Part shown: positions 58,072 to 64,000 of the stretch, piece after piece
How the letters are laid out: the number at the start of each line of letters is the position of its first letter
Position numbering within the stretch: the stretch's first letter is position 1
DNA from: Apiospora phragmitis
Lineage: Eukaryota > Ascomycota > Sordariomycetes > Amphisphaeriales > Apiosporaceae
Length of the DNA stretch: 64,000 bases
Assembly (NCBI GenBank): GCA_038363925.1
Contig: JAQQWL010000009.1
Coordinates: 868,001-932,000, forward strand
Direction: 5' to 3'
Notes under the pieces: model-generated
Told to the model about the DNA's origin: nothing
Databases searched by the model: none
The model's input: only the letters and a program-made list of their open reading frames with translations
Made by a program: the position numbers and the translations under genes

Positions 58072-58655
58072 TCATTGCGGGAGCATGTTCCGGACCTCTT
58101 CGTCGCTCAGGCGAATCTCGTGCACTGGCTCCCGTCGGTTTTCTAACGGGGTGTACTCGCAATCGACATACGAGGGAAGGAAGATTTCGGGGTTCCATGC
58201 AAACCCTTGGCTCGACGACAGGTAGGAGATCTGCACATATGTAGGGTGGCTGATTAGTACGATGCAACTTGACTCCAAAAGGACCCATCGTGGGGTGGGG
58301 CGGGGGTCGACGTACCAATCTGGGGGGGACCATCCGGGTCGCCGATATTGATGACGGTGCACTCGTCCTGGCAAAAGGCGGTGCCTGACCAAACCGTTAG
58401 AAGCAGCCCCCAAGAAGACGTATTATTAAAGAAAAGTGGTGGTGTGACATACTGAGAAGGCTTGGCCGCCGCTGGTGCAGGACTCTCGGGGTTGTCCGAA
58501 GACTGCGAAGGCGACGAGGCCTTACTGGACCCAGGAGTCTGCGGGGAGGAGCTGTGGCTGGCATAGGATGATACCGACGACGAGCTCGTGGGCTTTCGGC
58601 TCTGCTCGAACCCCGAAACCCCGCGGGGAGCAGGTATAGCGATCGACGACGACAT
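58072..58655 (-). CDS. Small fungal protein of unknown function
   Basis: Three exons (minus): 58655-58453, 58384-58316, 58230-58072. The N-terminal half is Ser/Pro-rich and disordered. The second half looks conserved: TAFCQDECTVINIGDPDGPP, then ISYLSSSQGFAWNPEIFLPS, VDCEY and an acidic end EIRLSDEEVRNMLPQ. The exon phases do not join: the CQDEC exon needs a different remainder from exon 1, and its C7 run (G run 58322-58328) should be one shorter to join exon 3. Both can be explained by extra single bases. I think fungal homologues with this C-terminal domain exist, but I know no function. Confidence 0.6.
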
Positions 58656-60453
58656 GATTGCGGATTTTCAGGCTTGCAGTGTTCGTAGTTGTTGTGTCAA
58701 TAATTGACGTGGCGGTAGCAGTAGTGGTACAGTGGTGGTGGTCCGCGAACGACGGCAAGAGTCAGGTGGGCTGGTGCCGATAAGAGATGAATAAATGACA
58801 CACTTGAGACGGACGGGCGCCGAAGGAAGGCAGGGGAGGCGGTGAAATGGTGGAAATGTAACAACGACCTTATTAGACCACGGGCAGCTCTACACAGATG
58901 AATATGCTGAGGTCAGAAACCCCTACCATCGGACTGGCTTAACAGGTTTCAAGATGTTCTGAGGAAGTTGAAGGTTGGGATACCTCAGAAGAAGGAATGG
59001 GGAGTTAATCAACGGTCGGGTGTCACTTGAACATCGGCATGAGTCAAATGGCAGCCAGATGGCAGTATCGAATCAAATGGGCTGAGCATGGGTTAGCGGT
59101 ACGGTACAATTACCGTAACAGCAAATACTGTATGGACATCAAACAGGCACCAGGGGTCGCCTTAACCTGCTGGTCCTCACTATTGGGTTGGGGAGGATGG
59201 GCGAACTCACAAGCTCATTTGTCGGTTGGCCCGCATGTAGGTTGGCGCGGTTCGAGTTCATTGAGGGTGCGAAGTCGCTTGTGACACACACACCGTGGCT
59301 GATGATGGGGAATGTGTAGTCGTATGCCGCTTTGTTACAGGCTGGAGGGCGCTGTGGAGGTTTTAAGGTTGGGCAGAGGGATGCATCAACTTCTCAATCC
59401 AGCGCATTAGGCAGACAGAGAAGAGGATGCTACGGGTATATGTACACAAGTATAAGGTATCTATGGTGCTGCCTTCCAACCTGGATTCCACCGATCAAAA
59501 GGCCGGTAGCCTGACTACAACTTCCAATCCAACTTCAACCGGCCGTCATGCCAGAATCATATGTATGCCTAGCTGCCTGCCTGCCTGCCTGCCTGCCTGC
59601 CATGCTTGACTGCCCAGAGGTTGAGAGTGGATGGACGATCGGGAGCTCAACTATTGCAGTAGTGACCCCACAAAGTTACTGTTGCGGTAATGCATCAGAC
59701 TTCCCTGGCTGGTGGAGCATTTTGGGGGTTCTCATACCAGCCGGGCGATAACGGAGCCCGTTCCGTATATACAAACACGACGGAGCTACCAGCTCAAGCC
59801 TCAAATTGACGAACGTCGCTCGCCCTGGCTGTTTGGGGCATTGCCAGCCAATCAACCTCGTTACTGAACCAGGATGAAGGATGACCTCGATGCGATATCG
59901 AGATCCCGATACCCTTGCGTGCCTGCCAGCCTGCTTCAGCTACCTCTACTAGCAGCAAGCATTGAATTGATTGTACTGTAGCTAGAAAGTGCTGCACACA
60001 GTGAAACAGTGAAGCATCGAAGCTAGTGTTGCAGCCGACTGCATTACCTAATACACGACGACGTAAGGTCGATCAGCTGTTTAAACAGTCGTTGACATAT
60101 GGATTGCATAAGATTCGAGTATTGACTATCGCATAGTGCTGCATAAATCCTTGTGCGATGCGCACTGGCCACTTACACCTGTAATGCCAAGACCAGGCTG
60201 AAAGGCTGGCGCGTTTGTGTCCACAAGCTTCCCTAAGCTCCCAGAGGTCGGGTCAGGCAATTGCCATCCACTCCAACGTTACCTCATCATCGAACGTCAG
60301 CACTCTCTCATCCATCTTTGCCTACCCAGCCCGACGACCACGAACCCTCCTCTATCAAGCGAACTTGGAGGCGACGAATTCCTTGATCTCGACCCTAACG
60401 AACACCAATCTTTCTTGTCCCAGTTTCTCGGTCGAGCAATCAAATCAGCCAAG
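58656..60453. other. Intergenic region, divergent promoters
   Basis: Lies between the small protein (minus) and Rpt3 (plus). It contains a (CTGC)7 tract and the pyrimidine-rich Rpt3 leader, with overlapping upstream ORFs from 60215 that look non-coding. Confidence 0.5.
59573..59600. repeat. (CTGC)7 microsatellite
   Basis: Seven perfect CTGC units in non-coding sequence. Confidence 0.95.
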
Positions 60454-61786
60454 ATGGGCGACGTCGCCGTGGAAAACCCGGCCAACACCGTGGCACCTCA
60501 CAACAAGCCCACCCCCTCCACAATCCCCAATGTCGAGAACATCGAGGGCTTGTCATCACAAGGAGACGACGAATACGGCACATTGAAGAAGCTGCAACGG
60601 CATCTGGAGTACATCCAGCTGCAGGAGGAGTACATCAAGGATGAGCAGCGAAGCTTGAAGAGGGAGCTCGTCCGCGCCCAGGAGGAGATCAAGCGCATCC
60701 AGAGTGTGCCGCTGGTCATCGGCCAGTTCATGGAGGCCATCGACCAAAGGTACGTTGTCATCAAGTTGCTCGGGTACCCCGCTGTTACATCTACGATTTA
60801 CTGACCGCGGGAACAGCACTGGTATTGTGCAATCCAGCACCGGCTCTAACTATGTTGTACGCATCCTGTCGACACTGGACCGCGAGAAGCTGAAGCCTTC
60901 GTCGTCTGTGGCCCTTCACCGCCACTCGAACGCCCTCGTTGATATCCTGCCTCCCGAGGCCGATTCCTCCATCGCTATGCTGGGCGCTGACGAGAAGCCC
61001 GATGTGACGTACGCAGATGTCGGTGGTCTGGATATGCAGAAACAAGAGATCCGCGAGGCCGTCGAGTTGCCTCTGACACATTTCGACCTTTACAAACAGA
61101 TCGGAATTGATCCTCCCCGAGGTGTGCTTCTTTACGGACCTCCCGGAACGGGTAAGACCATGTTGGTCAAGGCTGTTGCCAACTCGACCACGGCCAACTT
61201 CATCCGTGTGGTTGGTTCCGAGTTCGTCCAGAAATACCTTGGTGAGGGTCCCCGAATGGTCCGTGACGTGTTCCGCATGGCCCGTGAGAACTCGCCTGCT
61301 ATCATCTTCATCGACGAGATCGATGCCATCGCCACGAAGCGATTCGACGCCCAGACCGGTGCCGACCGAGAAGTCCAGCGTATTCTGCTGGAGTTGCTGA
61401 ACCAGATGGACGGTTTTGACCAAACGGCCAACGTCAAGGTTATCATGGCCACCAACCGTGCCGATACCCTGGACCCTGCCCTGCTGCGACCCGGTCGTCT
61501 GGACCGAAAGATCGAGTTCCCCAACCTGCGCGACCGGAGAGAGAGGCGGTTGATCTTCTCAACCATCGCCAGCAAGATGAGCTTGGCGCCCGAGGTGGAT
61601 CTCGACAGCTTAATCACCCGCAACGACCCGCTCAGCGGTGCCGTCATCTCTGCTATCATGCAGGAGGCCGGTCTGCGTGCGGTGCGCAAGAACCGATATA
61701 ACATTATTCAGTCCGACTTGGAAGACGCCTACTCGGCCCAGGTCAAGAGCACGAGTGACGAGAACAAGTTCGATTTCTACAAATAA
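60454..61786 (+). CDS. rpt3: 26S proteasome regulatory ATPase subunit Rpt3
   Basis: AAA+ ATPase of the 19S base that unfolds ubiquitylated proteins and gates the 20S core. Exons 60454-60749 and 60817-61786 join to 421 residues with no break. The coiled coil ([20 protein letters not shown], 48-67 and on) and [13 protein letters not shown] identify Rpt3 among the six Rpt paralogues. Walker A GPPGTGKT (206-213), Walker B IIFIDEID (261-268) and the second region of homology ([20 protein letters not shown]) are complete. The C terminus is DENKFDFYK; the last residues (FYK) fit the tail that docks into the alpha ring. The ATG at 60454 gives the usual MGDV start. An essential gene, so its intactness is a useful control for sequence quality. 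Confidence 0.97.
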
Positions 61787-63649
61787 GGCTGAAGCGCATC
61801 TGTTTTGGGGGGTCTGGTGGGTTGGGCTCTCCCAGAAGAGCACGCAAGGGGGCGGGCAAGCTCTCATGGAGTTGGTTGGTGTTTGGATGCCTACGGAGTC
61901 ATAGAGTAGTATCAAGCACCAGTCTACACGGCCAACTGGGGGCGTGCTTTATCAAAAATGTACACTGTACAATATCTACGCATTCATGAGACGATCGATT
62001 TGCATTCCCAAAGTTGTGGTCCTTATCTTATACATGCTTCTCGTAACGCCCACTGTACATACTAACAGCAACAGATCACAGAACTATGCATCCTTTCATA
62101 AGAACATAGCCAAGCAAAGGCAAGGAGCCACAACAGTCCCTCGCATTATTCTATACCGATGTATATGGTTACTATCTCCACCCTCGACGGCATGATAAGA
62201 CCCCTGGATCAGTCGGTGCCCCGAGTATGCAAAGTGGCTCCCAGTATTCAGTCCCACGCGCCGAGATCGGGGCTCTCGATAACCACCCCCCCTCCTGCCT
62301 CCACAACAAGCCATACGTATATGTAGTATAATACCTATCAATAGGAGGAGTAAACCACCACGGACAGACGAACTTACCTACCTGCCTATTACCGTACTCT
62401 TCTAAGCTGGTTTTTCCTTATTGGGATAAAACATCCAAGACCGCCCGCCCCTCCCCTTACTTGGAGCAACAGAAGAAAAGAAGCCAAGGACTTATATCAT
62501 TAGACTTTCCAACACTGGAGCACGCCAAAGCAAGTCATTCATTACTCACTCTTCTTCTTCTCACCTCATTCCTGATCAACCAGCCAGTCGGTTTTAGGGC
62601 CATCAGGTCCCTCAAGGTCACCACGCCATCACGCAAGATCGCCATTTCGTTTAGTCATGGCGGTGGGGGTACGTGGATTCGCTAAATAGGTAAGTAGTAG
62701 TAGCAAGCAAGCACGATTAGCAAGCACATCAGTTCGGTTGCATATTGCTAAATTCTCATATAACGCTCAAGTATCGTCATTTCTGGTAATTAGTTTGTTA
62801 TTTGTCTCTTGTCCTATCATCCCTAGGTGATAATTTTCCTGTTTCCCTTTTCCTTTTCCCTTCTCCTTCTCCTTCTTCTCCCACTGGGAAAAATAGGTGA
62901 TAAGTACATGAGGTGCTGAAGTGCTGGATCAAACGACCGAAAAAGAAGAGGGAGATCCATCCCTCCCTCTCGTTCACAGCAACATTAAGCTGAGCAAACT
63001 TATTTCTATCTCGCACGCCCTCTCTCCTCCTTCTTGCTCGCCCACCCGCTCGTTCTATTATACAAAAACCACCACCAACAAGGTCCAAGGGGAGAGAAAG
63101 CGTAACTCGTTACATCTTATCCCGTACCGGCAACATCAGCGTCGTCGTCATGTGGTTCGAAGAAGCCCCAGCTCGCCGAGGTATCTGCGGAAGACACTCT
63201 TAGCTGAGGCGTTTCGAAACAATCCCCCGTATCCGCTCCTCCCGTCTTTCGTCACCTCTACAGAGACTGAGAAAGATGCTCATGCCAAACCTCCAAGAGC
63301 GGGCGGCCGTGAGGCCCGTAATAATATCATTCCCTGCTGCTCGACTGAGACAGACAGGTAGAAACACTCTAGTAAGCGCCTTTGTTGTTTCCCATTTCCA
63401 TCCTTCCCATGCCCATATTCTTCATGTCCGCCCATCGTCACCCTTTGGACCTTTCCTTTGTTATGCGCCGATCCTTGCTTCTAGTAACGCCGCCAACGCA
63501 AGGCCTTGGGTTGACCAAAACACACAAACAGACCCGGAATGATTGTACAAGTGCGCAACAAATTTGGGGTTGAAACGCGGCTCTCTTCTCGTCCACTTTT
63601 TCCTCTCTAGGTCGAGTCTATGTGACCTGACCACTGGTGATATTCCAAA
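61787..63649. other. Intergenic region
   Basis: 3' region of Rpt3, then spacer with a long pyrimidine tract (about 62838-62884) and short ORFs (for example 62921-63361) without protein character. Confidence 0.5.
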
Positions 63650-63829
63650 ATGGATGTAACTCTCTCCCCTCGCTCATCCGCACACCTGGGTATCTTCGCC
63701 TCTTCTTTCGAACGCCACACCAAAGTCTGGGGTATATCCTTCTCTCCTTCTTTCTTCTAACGCTTCTCAGATCTTGCCTGCCTGCCTCCCATTGCAGACA
63801 ACCTACCCGCCAACGTCGCACACGTCTAG
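63650..63829 (+). CDS. Possible two-exon micro-protein (39 codons)
   Basis: ATG 63650 opens 27 codons (MDVTLSPRSSAHLGIFASSF...) ending TGG G at about 63731, then a GTATAT...TTGCAG intron (pyrimidine-rich) to 63797, and DNLPANVAHV with TAG at 63827-63829. The phases join in frame. The stop overlaps the stop of the minus-strand gene in the shared CTAG. No family recognised; could be chance, or the start of a longer gene broken by a further one-base error. Confidence 0.3.
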
Positions 63830-64000
63830 GAACCCATCACAACGGACAGTTCCAGCAGGAGCGTCACGAACTTAGCGTGCAACTCGATGAAGAAATCCGG
63901 CAGACCAACCAGCTCCGCCAAGCCGCGCGCCTTGGGGGCGAATCCACCGGGACCCATCGAGCCGCCCATGCTGCCCATGCGCTGGATGAAGCCGCTCCGA
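63826..64000 (-). CDS. C-terminal end of an unrecognised protein (cut by window edge)
   Basis: Open from the window edge to TAG at 63828-63826: 57 residues, Gly/Met-rich at first (MGSMGGSMGPGG), then a compact helical part (LAELVGLPDFFIELHAKFVT and LLLELSVVMGS). Third codon positions are almost all G or C, supporting coding on this strand. I do not recognise the family from this fragment. Confidence 0.55.
   Translation of the reverse strand, partial: RSGFIQRMGSMGGSMGPGGFAPKARGLAELVGLPDFFIELHAKFVTLLLELSVVMGS

Noticed and set aside
1..64000. Repeat-induced point mutation as the cause of the broken genes
   Set aside because: The breaks are single-base insertions and deletions in homopolymers, not C-to-T changes; only the TAA at 17176 and the stops in the aldo/keto reductase remnant could be RIP-like.

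Overview
The window is nuclear DNA of a filamentous ascomycete (Pezizomycotina, probably a Sordariomycete). The evidence is short GT-AG introns of about 50-140 bp, GC-biased third codon positions, a tRNA-Phe with a 19-nt intron, wide AT-richer spacers, and fungal gene families (sugar porters, pisatin-demethylase-type P450, AAAP amino acid permease, GPI-type aspartyl protease, Rpt3 with Sordariomycete-like sequence). No mobile element, rRNA or CRISPR array is recognisable.

Layout. 1-14.9 kb is an accessory block: the tail of a TPR protein, a short-chain dehydrogenase, a sugar-porter permease, a minus-strand MFS transporter, a secreted M28 aminopeptidase, a P450 and an F-box-like protein. 16.7-23.2 kb holds a zinc-ribbon-like acidic protein interrupted by an in-frame TAA, an intracellular-type alpha-amylase, a GT25-type glycosyltransferase and a decayed aldo/keto reductase. 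26.6-37.5 kb holds an atypical Ras GTPase, a GPI-type aspartyl protease, an AMMECR1-domain protein, a Rieske-DUF455 fusion and a 59-residue secreted peptide. 38.4 kb has tRNA-Phe, followed by a gene-poor 4.5 kb. 43-51.6 kb holds a four-TM protein, a DHA2 drug transporter with a 16-nt micro-exon, a second P450 and an F-box/ankyrin-like protein. 54-64 kb holds an AAAP permease, a small conserved-looking protein, the proteasome ATPase Rpt3 and the C-terminal end of an unrecognised minus-strand gene.

The overriding property of this sequence is that about half of the genes are clearly homologous over their length but change frame by one base, nearly always inside or beside a short homopolymer, with insertions and deletions both present. 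I place about 20 such breaks. Counting exon lengths shows that correcting exactly these sites gives whole codon numbers in every gene where I could sum the exons. I read most of them as consensus (sequencing/assembly) errors rather than gene death, and annotate the genes as CDS with the breaks listed. The aldo/keto reductase remnant is different: it has stops, several shifts and a large internal deletion, and is a true pseudogene.

There is no convincing new multi-gene system. The best leads are the Rieske-DUF455 fusion with a complete set of candidate diiron ligands, the small secreted peptide gene, the stop-containing 39-nt GT-AG segment in the zinc-ribbon gene, the micro-exon in the DHA2 transporter, and the Ras protein lacking a CAAX box. 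The DHA2 transporter and the neighbouring P450 may form a small co-oriented detoxification or metabolite pair.
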